Positions 44,820-53,274 of a stretch of DNA of 64,000 nt are shown here, in pieces. The stretch comes from Streptomyces paradoxus (GTDB lineage: Bacteria > Actinomycetota > Actinomycetes > Streptomycetales > Streptomycetaceae), in assembly GCF_014202475.1 (NCBI RefSeq), contig NZ_JACHGV010000008.1:62001-126000 (forward strand), read 5' to 3'. The stretch's first letter is position 1. Each line of letters starts with the position of its first letter. Made by a program: the position numbers and the translations under genes. A model generated the notes under the pieces. It had not been told where the DNA came from. It ran no database searches and was given only the letters and a program-made list of their open reading frames with translations.

Positions 44820-47657
44820 TCACCAGGCCGCGTCCTCCCACTGGTCCAGCAGGTCTTCGGCCGACACCTCCTCGGGCTCGACGGCCGGGCTCCGGGTGGA
44901 CTGTTCGGTCCAGATCACCTTGCCCCGGGCCAGGTAGCGCGTTCCCCACCGCCGGGCGAACCGGGCGACGAGGAACAGTCCCCGCCCGCCCTCGTCGGTG
45001 ATCGCGGCCCTGCGCAGGTGGGGTGAGGTGCTGCTGCCGTCGGCGACCTCGCAGATCAGACTGTCGCCGTCGCGCAGCACGCGCAGCCGGATCGGTTCGA
45101 TGCCGTAGCGGATGGCGTTGGTGACCAGCTCGCTGACGATCAACTCGGTCGTGAAAGCCAGCTCCTCCAGCCCCCACGCCACGAGCCGTCCGGTGACCTC
45201 CGCCCTGATGCCCGCGACGGCCGCGGGATCGCCGGGCACCTCCCACTCGGCCACCCGGGAGCGGTCCAGCAGCCGGGTGCGGGCGACGAGCAGGGCGATG
45301 TCGTCGCTGGACCGGGCGGGAAGCAGCGCGTCGAGGACGTCCCGGCAGGTCTCTTCCGGAGTGCGGCCGGCACCGGCCAGAGCGTGGCGCAACGCCTCCA
45401 GACCGGCGTCGATGCCCCGCTCCCGGTCCTCGACCAGACCGTCGGTGTAGAAGACCAGCCGCGAGCCCTCGGGGAGGGTGACCTCCGCGGTCTCGAAGGG
45501 TTCGGCGCCGCCCAGGCCGAGCGGCGGTGAACCGGGCACCCGCACGAACTCCACGGTGCCGTCGGGGTGCACCAGGGCCGGCTCCGGATGCCCGGACCGG
45601 GACAGGCAGCACTTTCCGGAGGCCGGATCGTAGATGGCGTAGAGGCAGGTGGCGCCCGCGACGCTCTCGCTGTCCCGCTCCTCGTTCTCGTCGCTGTCGA
45701 TCCGTGCTACCAGCTCGTCCAGGTGCCCGAGGAGCTCGTCCGGGGGCAGGTCGAGGGCGGAGAAGTTGTGCACGGCGGTGCGCAGCCGGCCCATCGTGGC
45801 CGCGGCGTGCAGGCCGTGCCCCACGACGTCGCCGACCACAAGGGCGACCCGCGCACCGGGCAGGGGGATCACGTCGAACCAGTCGCCGCCCACGCCCTCC
45901 AGAGCGGGCAGGTAGCGGTGGGCGACCTCGACGGCCGAGTGATCGGGCAGGGAGCCCGGCAACAGGCTGCGCTGCAGTGACTCGGCCAGGGTGTGCTCGC
46001 GGGTGAAGCGGCGGGCGTTGTCGATGGCGACCGCGGCCCGGGCGGCCAGTTCCTCGGCGAAGGCCAGATCCTCCCTGCCGAAGGGGGCGCCGTCGGAGCG
46101 CCAGAAGCTCGCCATGCCCAGCACCACACCGCGGGCCTGGAGCGGCACCGTGATCAGGGAGTGGAAGCCGAGGTCCAGCACCCGTCTCGCCCGATGGGGA
46201 TCCTGGGCGCTCATCCAGCCGCCCGAAGCGGTCAGGTCGACGTCCAGGACCCCCCGGCCGCGCTCGGCGCCGACGGCCGCCGGCGACGAGGGGACGAAGC
46301 GGATCAGCTCACCGACCGGATAGAGGGACCGGGCCCCGTCGACGCCGTGCACCGCCACCCGGCGCATCTCCGGACCGGGCCCGGCCGCCACCGCGCCGCG
46401 CAGGATCGGGTCCAGCAGGTCGACCGTGGCGGTGTCGGCGAACCGGGGAACCGCCACCTCGGCCAGCTCCTGCGCGGTACGCACCACGTCCAGCGTGGTT
46501 CCGATCCGCACCCCCGCCTCGTACAGCAGCCCCAGCCGCTCCCGGGCCACCTCCGCCCGGCCGGCCAGGGCCCGCAGCTCCGTTGTGTCACGCAGGGTCG
46601 CCACGCTGCCCGCGGGGCGGTCGTCCGGGTCGACGGGCCGCACGTTGACCGCCAGCAGCCGGTCGCCGGCCAGGTGCACCACGTCGGTGACCGGCCGGCC
46701 CGAACCCAGCAGCTCGGCGGTGCCCGCCTCCAGACCGAGATCCGTGACCCGGCGCTCCTCGGCATCCGCGGGCAGGTCCAGCAGCCGTCGCGCCTCGTCG
46801 TTCGCGAGCAGCAGCCGCCCGTCGCTCCCGATGATCAGGACGCCCTCCCGCACGGCGTGCAGCACCGCGTCGTGATGCTCGTACATGCGTGTCATCTCGG
46901 ACGGATCCAGGCCACGGGTCTGCCGCCGCAGCCGCCACGAGACCAGAGCCGTCCCGCCCGCGGCCACCGCGAGCGCGCCACCGGCGAAGCCCAGTAGCTG
47001 GGGCAGCTGGTCCATCACCACGTCGTCCACACTGGCCACGGTGACCCCGACGGACACGAAGCCGACGATGGTGATCCCGTTGGTGTCGTAGACCGGAACC
47101 GTCGTGTCCACGGCCAGACCCAGACTGCCCTCGAACGTCTTGGTGAAGGGCCGGTCGGCGGCGCCGCCCTCCCGCACGGCGTAGATGTGCTTGCCGATCA
47201 GCTTCGGGTCGGGGTGGGTCCAGCGGAAGCCCTGGGGATCGAAGGTCACCACGTAGTCGACACCGGAGTTCTTCCGGGTGTCCTCCGCCCGCGGCTGCAG
47301 CAGCTCGGTGGGGTCGCCGGACTTCATGGCGTCCAGGGTTCCCGGGGCCCGTGCGAAGGACTGGGCGACGCCCTTGGAGAGCTGCCGCGCCTCCTGCGTG
47401 CTCGACTCCCGGGCCTGCACGACCAGGGCTCCTCCCGCGGCGGCGGCGAACAGCACCATGATCACCGACTGCAGCAGGAACACCTGGCCGGCGACGCTGC
47501 GCACCCTCGGCAGGACCTGCCATCGAGGTCCCGGGGACCGGGCCCCGCGCCCCTGCTGCGCGTCGTGCCGCCCTCCCCGTACTGAGGCCGACCGGGTGCG
47601 CCCGCCGCTGCGCGGGGAGGAGCGGAAGGCCGAGGATCGACCGGGGTGCCGGGGCAT
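44820..47657 (-). CDS. Membrane sensor SpoIIE phosphatase with PAS, GAF and HATPase domains
   Basis: 945 residues from ATG 47657. Order: basic N-terminus; TM1 (about 60-82, VIMVLFAAAAGGALVV); extracytoplasmic CitA/DcuS-like sensor (about 83-212, KNSGVDYVVTFDPQG and RWTHPDPKLIGKHIY); TM2 (about 215-240); PAS (about 255-370); GAF (about 385-555); SpoIIE/PP2C phosphatase (about 575-790, VGGDWFDVIPLPGARVALVV and RLVFYTDGLVEDRERG); HATPase_c anti-sigma domain (about 815-930, LIVSELVTNAIRYGIEPI). This is a classic Streptomyces one-piece sensor that can both dephosphorylate an anti-anti-sigma factor and act as its kinase/anti-sigma. It lies 54 bp after a polyamine-type binding-protein gene. Regulated pathway unknown. 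Confidence 0.93.
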   Translation of the reverse strand: MPRHPGRSSAFRSSPRSGGRTRSASVRGGRHDAQQGRGARSPGPRWQVLPRVRSVAGQVFLLQSVIMVLFAAAAGGALVVQARESSTQEARQLSKGVAQSFARAPGTLDAMKSGDPTELLQPRAEDTRKNSGVDYVVTFDPQGFRWTHPDPKLIGKHIYAVREGGAADRPFTKTFEGSLGLAVDTTVPVYDTNGITIVGFVSVGVTVASVDDVVMDQLPQLLGFAGGALAVAAGGTALVSWRLRRQTRGLDPSEMTRMYEHHDAVLHAVREGVLIIGSDGRLLLANDEARRLLDLPADAEERRVTDLGLEAGTAELLGSGRPVTDVVHLAGDRLLAVNVRPVDPDDRPAGSVATLRDTTELRALAGRAEVARERLGLLYEAGVRIGTTLDVVRTAQELAEVAVPRFADTATVDLLDPILRGAVAAGPGPEMRRVAVHGVDGARSLYPVGELIRFVPSSPAAVGAERGRGVLDVDLTASGGWMSAQDPHRARRVLDLGFHSLITVPLQARGVVLGMASFWRSDGAPFGREDLAFAEELAARAAVAIDNARRFTREHTLAESLQRSLLPGSLPDHSAVEVAHRYLPALEGVGGDWFDVIPLPGARVALVVGDVVGHGLHAAATMGRLRTAVHNFSALDLPPDELLGHLDELVARIDSDENEERDSESVAGATCLYAIYDPASGKCCLSRSGHPEPALVHPDGTVEFVRVPGSPPLGLGGAEPFETAEVTLPEGSRLVFYTDGLVEDRERGIDAGLEALRHALAGAGRTPEETCRDVLDALLPARSSDDIALLVARTRLLDRSRVAEWEVPGDPAAVAGIRAEVTGRLVAWGLEELAFTTELIVSELVTNAIRYGIEPIRLRVLRDGDSLICEVADGSSTSPHLRRAAITDEGGRGLFLVARFARRWGTRYLARGKVIWTEQSTRSPAVEPEEVSAEDLLDQWEDAAW

Positions 47658-47711
47658 ACCGACTCTTTACCATGCACGTTCATATTCAGCCATATGGCTG
47701 CATTCAGTCGG

Positions 47712-48800
47712 TCAGGTGCGAGCCCAGTCCCGCCAGCGCCTGGTCACGCGGTCCCGGTTCTCGAGCCACCACTCGATGTCCAGGTCGAACCCCGACAGCA
47801 GATGGCCGGGAGTGCTGGGCAGACGCGCGGCGGTGGACTCGGTCAGGTAGCCGTAGGCGGCGGGCACCACGGGTCCGTCGGGGTAGAGCCGCGCCATGTG
47901 GGCCTGCACCCGGGGCCGCAGCGCGAAATCGATCAGCCGGTAGGCGGCGTCCGGGTTGGCGGAGCCCTTGGGGATCCCGAAGCCGTTGCTCTGCCTGCGG
48001 GCGCCGTTCCACTCGTAGGCGAGGGGAGTCCCGCGCCCGAGCAGGCTCTGGACCCGGCCGGCCCAGGAGCTGGAGGCCACGACACTGCCGCCGGACAGCA
48101 GCTCACCCGGCTCCGCGCCGTACTCCCAGAAGGTCCGCACGGAGCCCCTGATCTCGTCCATGACCTTGAAGGCGCGGTCCACATCGAGGGGGTAGAGCCG
48201 GTCGAACGGCACCCCGTCCGCGAGCAGCGCGAACTCCAGCTCCGGCCAGTCCACCTCGCCCTGCAGCGCACGGTTGCCCGGGAAACGCCCGAGGCCCCAG
48301 AAGTCCGCCCACGACTCGGGCTTCCTCCCGCCGAACGCGTCGGTGCGGTAGGCGAGGACGCTGGCCCAGTAGCTCTTGCCCACGCCGTTGGGGGTGAGCA
48401 GCGACTGGGCGATGCCGGCGTTCCTGACGTTCTTCAACCGGCCGTAGTCCAGTGGCTCCGAGGCGCCCTCGTGCTCGAAGAGCACCAGATTGGACATGTC
48501 GATGTCCATGACGTCGAACCGCGGCCGGCCTTCCTTGATCTGGGCGAGCATCTGCTCGTGCCCGAAGTCCACCACCCTGATCCGGATACCGGTCTCCCGG
48601 GTGAACGGCTCGTAGACGGCCTTCCGGTTCGCCTCGCCGTAGGAACCGCCGAAATTCCGGACGACGAGCACCCTGCTGCTCTCGGCGGCACTCCGCTCGG
48701 TACGGGTCTCACACCCCGTGAGCGACGCGGCGGCCGCGCCGGCGGCGAGCCCTCCGACTCCGGCCAGGAAGGCTCTGCGGTCGAGTGCGACGTCTCCCAC
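47712..48800 (-). CDS. Polyamine-type (PotD-like) substrate-binding lipoprotein, orphan
   Basis: 362 residues from GTG 48800. A Tat lipoprotein signal is visible, DRRAFLAGVGGLAAGAAAAS followed by LTGC (Cys about 30). The mature part, VLVVRNFGGSYGEANRKAVY, then PFTRETGIRIRVVDFG, FDVMDIDMSNLVLFEHEGAS and ASVLAYRTDAFGG, is typical of the PotD/spermidine-putrescine-like family 1 binding proteins. No permease or ATPase gene is linked. The sensor phosphatase is the next gene on the same strand (54 bp), so this receptor may feed the sensor rather than a transporter. That is inference. Confidence 0.9.
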   Translation of the reverse strand: MGDVALDRRAFLAGVGGLAAGAAAASLTGCETRTERSAAESSRVLVVRNFGGSYGEANRKAVYEPFTRETGIRIRVVDFGHEQMLAQIKEGRPRFDVMDIDMSNLVLFEHEGASEPLDYGRLKNVRNAGIAQSLLTPNGVGKSYWASVLAYRTDAFGGRKPESWADFWGLGRFPGNRALQGEVDWPELEFALLADGVPFDRLYPLDVDRAFKVMDEIRGSVRTFWEYGAEPGELLSGGSVVASSSWAGRVQSLLGRGTPLAYEWNGARRQSNGFGIPKGSANPDAAYRLIDFALRPRVQAHMARLYPDGPVVPAAYGYLTESTAARLPSTPGHLLSGFDLDIEWWLENRDRVTRRWRDWART

Positions 48801-48931
48801 CGGCTGCCTCCACAGTGACTTCTGGATGATCCGAGACGGAGGGTGGGTCCTGGCCGGCCTTCTTCCTCTCGCAGCTTTGGTCAGTGTTTACCAGGAAACG
48901 TGCCTTCTTCACAGAGCTGTGGGCGGGGGCC

Positions 48932-49963
48932 TCACCGACGCAGTTCCACCGCGAGGTGCGAGGACAGGGCGCGGAGGAAGTCGGCCGCGTCGAAGATCTC
49001 GCCGGCGGAGACGACGCCGGTCGTCCTGGTCTGCCCGGTGAGGATGCGGTGCACCGCCTCCACAGCGAGCGGCGCCGTCACCGCGTAGATGTCCTGCCCG
49101 CTCGCCACGGCGCGCCGCTCGGCGCCGCCGGAACGTACGACGACGTCGACGAGGAAGGTCTGGGCGGACCGCCCGTGCTCGTCGACCGCGGCGGGCGTCG
49201 GTGTGCCGGGCGCCGACACGTCCCGGGCGGCCCCGGCCGTCATGTAGGTACGGACATCGGGGATGGGCAGGTGGCTGGGGATGGTGACGACGTCGGCCAT
49301 CGTGAACTCCCCGATGACGGGTCGGGAGCCCAGCGGCTCCGGAAAGGGCCACTGGAGGGTCGTCGCCTCGTCCCGGCGGTAGTCCAGCCGCCCGTTCCGG
49401 TACACCACGCGCGCACCACCGCGCCGCTCCCGGGAGACCGCGCCCGCCGCCCGTGTCCCTTCCGTGGGCTGCCAGCCGCTCAGCGCGTACGCGACGTGCG
49501 CCTCGTCGGCCTCGGTCCAGTCGCCCATCGCCGCGGTGGCCAGCAGGTCACCGAGTCCGCCGAAGAAGGCCATCGCCGGGACGATCACCGCGCCCGCGGC
49601 GCGGGCACGGTCAGCGAAGTGGGCGAACGTGTCCGCGTTCGCCTCGATCTCGGCCGCCACATCGACATACGGGACGCCGGCGCGCAGGGCCGCCTCGATC
49701 ACCGGAGCAGCCGTCGTGGCGAACGGCCCGGCACAGTTGACCACCGCGGCCGCGCCGGCCAGTGCGCGGTCGAGTGCGTCCGGATCGCCGACCGACGCCG
49801 GCCGGACCTCCAGCCCGGGGTACGCCGCCGCCAGCGCCTTCAGCTTCACCTCGTCGCGACCCGACAGGACCGGGACGAACCCGCGGTCCAGCAGCTCCGC
49901 CACCACGAACCGCCCCGTGTGCCCGTACGCGCCGAACACTGTCACCGTCTGACCCGGTCCCAT
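48932..49963 (-). CDS. Saccharopine-dehydrogenase-like NAD(P)-binding protein
   Basis: 343 residues from ATG 49963. The N-terminal Rossmann motif TVTVFGAYGHTGRFVVAELL and SGRDEVKLKALAAAYPGLEV, then AAVVNCAGPFATTAAPVIEA and AGVPYVDVAAEI, fit the saccharopine dehydrogenase/trans-acting enoyl reductase-like superfamily. Length is normal for a single-domain member. A specific reaction is not clear; such proteins include lipid enoyl reductases and uncharacterised oxidoreductases. It is divergent from the GlxA regulator at 50065, probably its controller. Confidence 0.88.
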   Translation of the reverse strand: MGPGQTVTVFGAYGHTGRFVVAELLDRGFVPVLSGRDEVKLKALAAAYPGLEVRPASVGDPDALDRALAGAAAVVNCAGPFATTAAPVIEAALRAGVPYVDVAAEIEANADTFAHFADRARAAGAVIVPAMAFFGGLGDLLATAAMGDWTEADEAHVAYALSGWQPTEGTRAAGAVSRERRGGARVVYRNGRLDYRRDEATTLQWPFPEPLGSRPVIGEFTMADVVTIPSHLPIPDVRTYMTAGAARDVSAPGTPTPAAVDEHGRSAQTFLVDVVVRSGGAERRAVASGQDIYAVTAPLAVEAVHRILTGQTRTTGVVSAGEIFDAADFLRALSSHLAVELRR

Positions 49964-50029
49964 GAGCTCTCCCCTGTGCTCGAACGATCAACTGCGCCCA
50001 TCCTGACGGCGATGAGCATCCGACCGTGA

Positions 50030-50057
50030 GTGTCCGGAACGACACGCCCCATACAAT
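50030..50057 (+). promoter_or_regulatory. Promoter and dyad of the GlxA-type regulator gene (likely leaderless)
   Basis: TACAAT (50052-50057) is a strong -10 placed 7 bp before the ATG at 50065, so transcription should start at or next to the start codon. A dyad GTGTC-N6-GACAC (50030-50045) covers the -35 zone and may be an autoregulatory site. Confidence 0.6.
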
Positions 50058-50064
50058 TACGGAC

Positions 50065-51009
50065 ATGACCACTGTCGCGCTGGCCGCCACCGACGGGATG
50101 CTGCACTTCGAACTGTCCCTGGCGCACGAGGTGTTCGCCGCCGCCCCGGCCGGGGTGACGGGCCCCTGGTACGACCTCACCGTCTGCGGCCCGGCCCCCG
50201 TGCACATCGGCCGGTTCCGGCTGGAACCCGACGCAGGGCTCGACCGGCTCCGGCACGCCGGCACCGTGATCGTCCCCGGCTGGGCCGATGTCGACGAGGA
50301 CCCACCCGCCGCGTTGGTCGACGCGGTGCGCGAGGCCCACGAGGCGGGCGCGCGGGTGGTCTCCCTGTGCACGGGCGCGTTCGTCCTGGCCGCGGCCGGC
50401 CTGCTCGACGGGCTGCGCGCCACCACGCACTGGGCGCACACCGGGGAACTGGCCGCCCGTCACCCCCGGGTGGAGGTCGACCCGGACGTGCTGTACGTGG
50501 ACAACGGCAGGGTGCTCACCTCCGCCGGCAAGGCCGCCGCGCTGGACCTGTGCCTGCACCTCGTCCGTCTCGACCTGGGCTCGTCGGTCGCCAACGCCGT
50601 CGCCCGCCGCCTGGTCGTACCCCCGCACCGGGCGGGCGGACAGGCCCAGTTCGTCACCACCCCGGTGCCCGAGCGGGACGACCACCCGCTCGCCGCGCTG
50701 TTCCCCTGGATCATCGAGCGGCTCGACCAGCCGCTGACCGTGGAGGACCTGGCCCGCCGGGCCGGAATGAGCTCCCGTCACCTCGGCCGGCACTTCAGAG
50801 CGGTGACCGGCACGACCCCGTTGCAGTGGCTGCTGACCCAGCGCATCCGGCACGCCCAGGAACTGCTCGAGAAGACCGACGACAGCGTCGACGGCATCGC
50901 GGCGGCCACCGGCATGGGGACCGCCACGACGCTGCGCCGCCACTTCAACCGCACGGTCGGCGTGCCCCCGGACACGTACCGCAGGGCGTTCCGCTCGCGG
51001 ACGCGCTGA
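50065..51009 (+). CDS. GlxA-family transcriptional regulator (DJ-1/PfpI + AraC HTH)
   Basis: 314 residues from ATG 50065; a GTG 39 nt upstream lies before the -10 and is rejected. The DJ-1/PfpI domain is shown by MLHFELSLAHEVFAAAP, TVIVPGWADV and VVSLCTGAFVLAAAGLLDG; the AraC domains by VEDLARRAGMSSRHLGRHF and GIAAATGMGTATTLRRHFNR. It is a paralogue of the regulator at 18455-19426, with matching segments such as RATTHW and VEVDPDVLYVDNG. Divergent from the saccharopine-dehydrogenase-like gene, its likely target. Confidence 0.93.
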   Translation: MTTVALAATDGMLHFELSLAHEVFAAAPAGVTGPWYDLTVCGPAPVHIGRFRLEPDAGLDRLRHAGTVIVPGWADVDEDPPAALVDAVREAHEAGARVVSLCTGAFVLAAAGLLDGLRATTHWAHTGELAARHPRVEVDPDVLYVDNGRVLTSAGKAAALDLCLHLVRLDLGSSVANAVARRLVVPPHRAGGQAQFVTTPVPERDDHPLAALFPWIIERLDQPLTVEDLARRAGMSSRHLGRHFRAVTGTTPLQWLLTQRIRHAQELLEKTDDSVDGIAAATGMGTATTLRRHFNRTVGVPPDTYRRAFRSRTR

Positions 51010-51019
51010 TCCCGAGGGG

Positions 51020-51676
51020 CTACGCCCGGCCGCCGGCGTGCAGAACGGCGAACGCCCCCTGCGCGCGGGTGCCGTCCGCCGCCTCCCAGGAGCCGGCGAC
51101 GTGGGCGATCGCTCCCTGCGGAGGCACGACGAGGCCGTCCGTGGCGGGCTGCAGGGCCCGGTGCAAGCGGAGAACCGGGCCCTGCGGTGTGGTCAGCGCG
51201 GTGCCTTCCCGGTCGTCGGTGACGGTGAAGTCCGAGGAGAGGGAGCCTTCACCGGTGCGGGAGACGACGATCTCCTGAGCGGGAGTGTCGCTGACGTTCT
51301 GGTCCTGGGCCTGGGCCCGCCCTTCGATCAGGGCCCCCAACTGGGCCACCACCACGGGATCGTGGCAGCCGTCGTAGGCCCAGCGCCGCCCCAGCACACC
51401 GTGCTCCATCGTGCCCACGAGGGCGTGCTCCGCCCCTTCGAGCGGGGCACCGCGATAGGCCAGGGGCACCAGGTAGGCCACCGGCTGAGGGCCGGAGGCG
51501 TCGGTGACCACCATGAACTCGATCCCCACCTCACCCTGCGGATCGTCGAGCCGGAAGCCGCCCGCCTTCGCCAACTCCGGCTCCGCCGCGCCGCGGTACC
51601 ACGGACGGGAGGGCAACCAGGCGGTGAGCAGCTCCAGCTTGGTCGGCTTCAGGGTGGTGTGGTGGATGACGGCCAT
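51020..51676 (-). CDS. Maltokinase N-terminal cap-like domain protein
   Basis: 218 residues from ATG 51676. It starts MAVIHHTTLKPTKLELLTAW, then LPSRPWYRG, GGFRLDDPQGEVGIEFMVVT and VAYLVPLAYRGAPLEGAEHA, and WAYDGCHDPVVVAQL, the pattern of the Mak_N_cap domain that precedes the kinase domain in maltokinases. Here the domain is free-standing with no kinase. Free-standing versions are common in actinomycetes and have no settled function. Tail-to-tail with the GlxA regulator (10 bp). Confidence 0.85.
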   Translation of the reverse strand: MAVIHHTTLKPTKLELLTAWLPSRPWYRGAAEPELAKAGGFRLDDPQGEVGIEFMVVTDASGPQPVAYLVPLAYRGAPLEGAEHALVGTMEHGVLGRRWAYDGCHDPVVVAQLGALIEGRAQAQDQNVSDTPAQEIVVSRTGEGSLSSDFTVTDDREGTALTTPQGPVLRLHRALQPATDGLVVPPQGAIAHVAGSWEAADGTRAQGAFAVLHAGGRA

Positions 51677-51806
51677 GCCGGGCGTTCCCTTCCGGTGCGT
51701 CGTACGGGCGATCACACTTTCGCATCCGCGCGGAGCGGTCAGGGGCCCAGGGTAGGAGTCCGCGCGCGTAGGTTCTGACACCGGAACGCCACGAGGAGGC
51801 AGGACC

Positions 51807-52427
51807 ATGACCCCATCGACGGGCAGGGTGGTGTGCGACATCACGATCTCGGCCGACGGCTACTCGGCCGGGCTCGGCCAGACGGAGGAGCGGCCGTTCG
51901 GGGACGACGGCGGTGACGGCTCGGGTGAACAGCTGCACGCCTGGATGTTCCGCACACCCGGCGAGAACCGGGCCGAGATCGACCGGCTGAACACAGCCGG
52001 GGCGTTCATCATGGGACGCAACATGTTCGGGCCGGTGCGCGGCGCGTGGGACCGGCCGTGGAACGGCTGGTGGGGTGGCGATCCGCCGTTCCACGCGCCG
52101 GTGTTCGTGCTCACCCACCACCCGCGTGAGCCGCAGCCGATGGCGGGCGGCACCACGTACCACTTCGTCACCGACGGCATCGCCTCGGCGCTGGCCCGGG
52201 CACGCGAGGCGGCCGGGGACGGCGGCGTCACCGTGCTCGGCGGCGCGACCACCGTCAACCAGTACCTCGCCGCCGGCCTGATCGAGGAACTGCGGCTGCA
52301 CATCGCGCCCCTCACGCTCGGCGCCGGTACGCGGCTGTTCGAGGGCGTCCCGCCGCTGAGACTGGAGCAGGTGACCTCGCGGGCGGCGAGCGGGATCACG
52401 CACGTGACCTACCGCGTGCTGACCTGA
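51807..52427 (+). CDS. Dihydrofolate-reductase/RibD-C family protein
   Basis: 206 residues from ATG 51807, AGGAGG upstream. The RibD C-terminal fold is seen in CDITISADGYSAGLGQTEER, FIMGRNMFGPVRGAWD, VFVLTHHPREPQPM and GGVTVLGGATTVNQYLAAGL, IEELRLHIAPLTLGAG. These proteins bind NADPH and reduce pyrimidine- or pterin-like or unknown substrates; most are uncharacterised. It overlaps the next convergent gene by 19 bp. Substrate unknown. Confidence 0.9.
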   Translation: MTPSTGRVVCDITISADGYSAGLGQTEERPFGDDGGDGSGEQLHAWMFRTPGENRAEIDRLNTAGAFIMGRNMFGPVRGAWDRPWNGWWGGDPPFHAPVFVLTHHPREPQPMAGGTTYHFVTDGIASALARAREAAGDGGVTVLGGATTVNQYLAAGLIEELRLHIAPLTLGAGTRLFEGVPPLRLEQVTSRAASGITHVTYRVLT

Positions 52428-52711
52428 ACGTCCGGGAGGCCTGCGTTCGGGAGGCCTGCGTTCGGGAGACCGGAGAAGATCACTCCCGAATGAGACGGAG
52501 CCTCGTTCAGCACCCACAGACCGATCAGCGTGGCCAGCGCGAACACGACGGTGATGAGCACCGCGAGGACGAGCCTGCGACGGCGTTCGCGACGCAGCCA
52601 CTCACCGCGTGCCGTGCGGTAGGCGTCCGGCGCGGCCCGCACCCCGCCGGCGAGGGCGGCCAGGGCCTCGGTCAGCTCCCGTTCCGTGCGGTCCGGATCG
52701 GTGTGGTTCAT
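52409..52711 (-). CDS. Single-pass membrane protein downstream of an ECF sigma gene (possible anti-sigma)
   Basis: 100 residues from ATG 52711, overlapping the sigma stop (ATGA). A charged N-terminal cytoplasmic half (TERELTEALAALAGGVRAAP) precedes one membrane helix (LVLAVLITVVFALATLIGLW). The outer tail carries the repeat GLPNAGLPNAGLP, encoded by tandem 15-bp repeats. Size, topology and coupling to the sigma gene suggest a membrane anti-sigma, but no zinc-finger (HxxxCxxC) or known ASD motif is seen, so this stays tentative. Confidence 0.75.
   Translation of the reverse strand: MNHTDPDRTERELTEALAALAGGVRAAPDAYRTARGEWLRRERRRRLVLAVLITVVFALATLIGLWVLNEAPSHSGVIFSGLPNAGLPNAGLPDVQVSTR
52434..52468 (-). 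repeat. 15-bp tandem repeat in the membrane-protein gene
   Basis: GGGAGGCCTGCGTTC occurs twice exactly, plus a 5-bp start of a third copy. It encodes repeated GLPNA units at the C-terminus and keeps the frame. Confidence 0.9.
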
Positions 52712-53274
52712 CGCCGGGCCTCCATCGCCTGGGTCAGCGCGGCGAGACCGCGCGCCGTGTGTGTCTTCACCGAACCGGAGGAGATGCCCATCGCGGCCGC
52801 GATCTCGCCCTCCTTCAGTCCGAGCCAGTGCCGCAGCACGAGCGCCTCGCGCTGCCGGGCCGGCAACTGCTGCAGCGCGTCGATCAGGACGCGCTGGTCG
52901 TCGCGGAGCAGCGCAGCGCTCTCCGCGGAGACGACGGTTTCCTCGGGCGGACTCTCCGCGTGCTTGCGGGCGACCTGGAGGTGCCGGATCCGCATCCGGG
53001 TCAGATTGCACACCGTGGAGCGCAGATACGCCTCCGCCGCCTCGATGTCCCTCAGGCGCCGCCACTTCCGGTAGATCTGGTAGTACGCCTCGGCCACCAC
53101 GTTCTCCGGGTCGTCCGCGCCCAGCAGCACCGCCAGGCGCAGCATCGAGGCGTAGTGCAGCTCGAAGAGGCCCGCGAGTCCGGCCTCGCGCTCCAGTTCC
53201 GCCGGGTCGGCCGGCGCGGGTGTCAGCGCCTCGACGCCGGGCTCCGGCACGGGTATCGGGTGTCTGTGTCTCAC
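52708..53274 (-). CDS. ECF-family RNA polymerase sigma factor
   Basis: 188 residues from GTG 53274, overlapping the symporter stop (GTGA). Region 2 is seen in LFELHYASMLRLAVLLG, VVAEAYYQIYRKWRRLRDIE and AEAYLRSTVCNLTRMRIRHL; region 4 in LPARQREALVLRHWLGLKEG and EIAAAMGISSGSVKTHTARG. No C-terminal extension. Sigma between a transporter gene and a small membrane protein, all with 4-bp overlaps, is a compact regulatory operon. Its target promoters are unknown; the operon itself is a candidate. Confidence 0.93.
   Translation of the reverse strand: MRHRHPIPVPEPGVEALTPAPADPAELEREAGLAGLFELHYASMLRLAVLLGADDPENVVAEAYYQIYRKWRRLRDIEAAEAYLRSTVCNLTRMRIRHLQVARKHAESPPEETVVSAESAALLRDDQRVLIDALQQLPARQREALVLRHWLGLKEGEIAAAMGISSGSVKTHTARGLAALTQAMEARR

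Noticed and set aside
50026..50064. Earlier GTG start for the second GlxA-type regulator
   Set aside because: A TACAAT -10 box lies between this GTG and the ATG at 50065, so the GTG would be upstream of the transcript; the ATG also matches the family's usual N-terminus.
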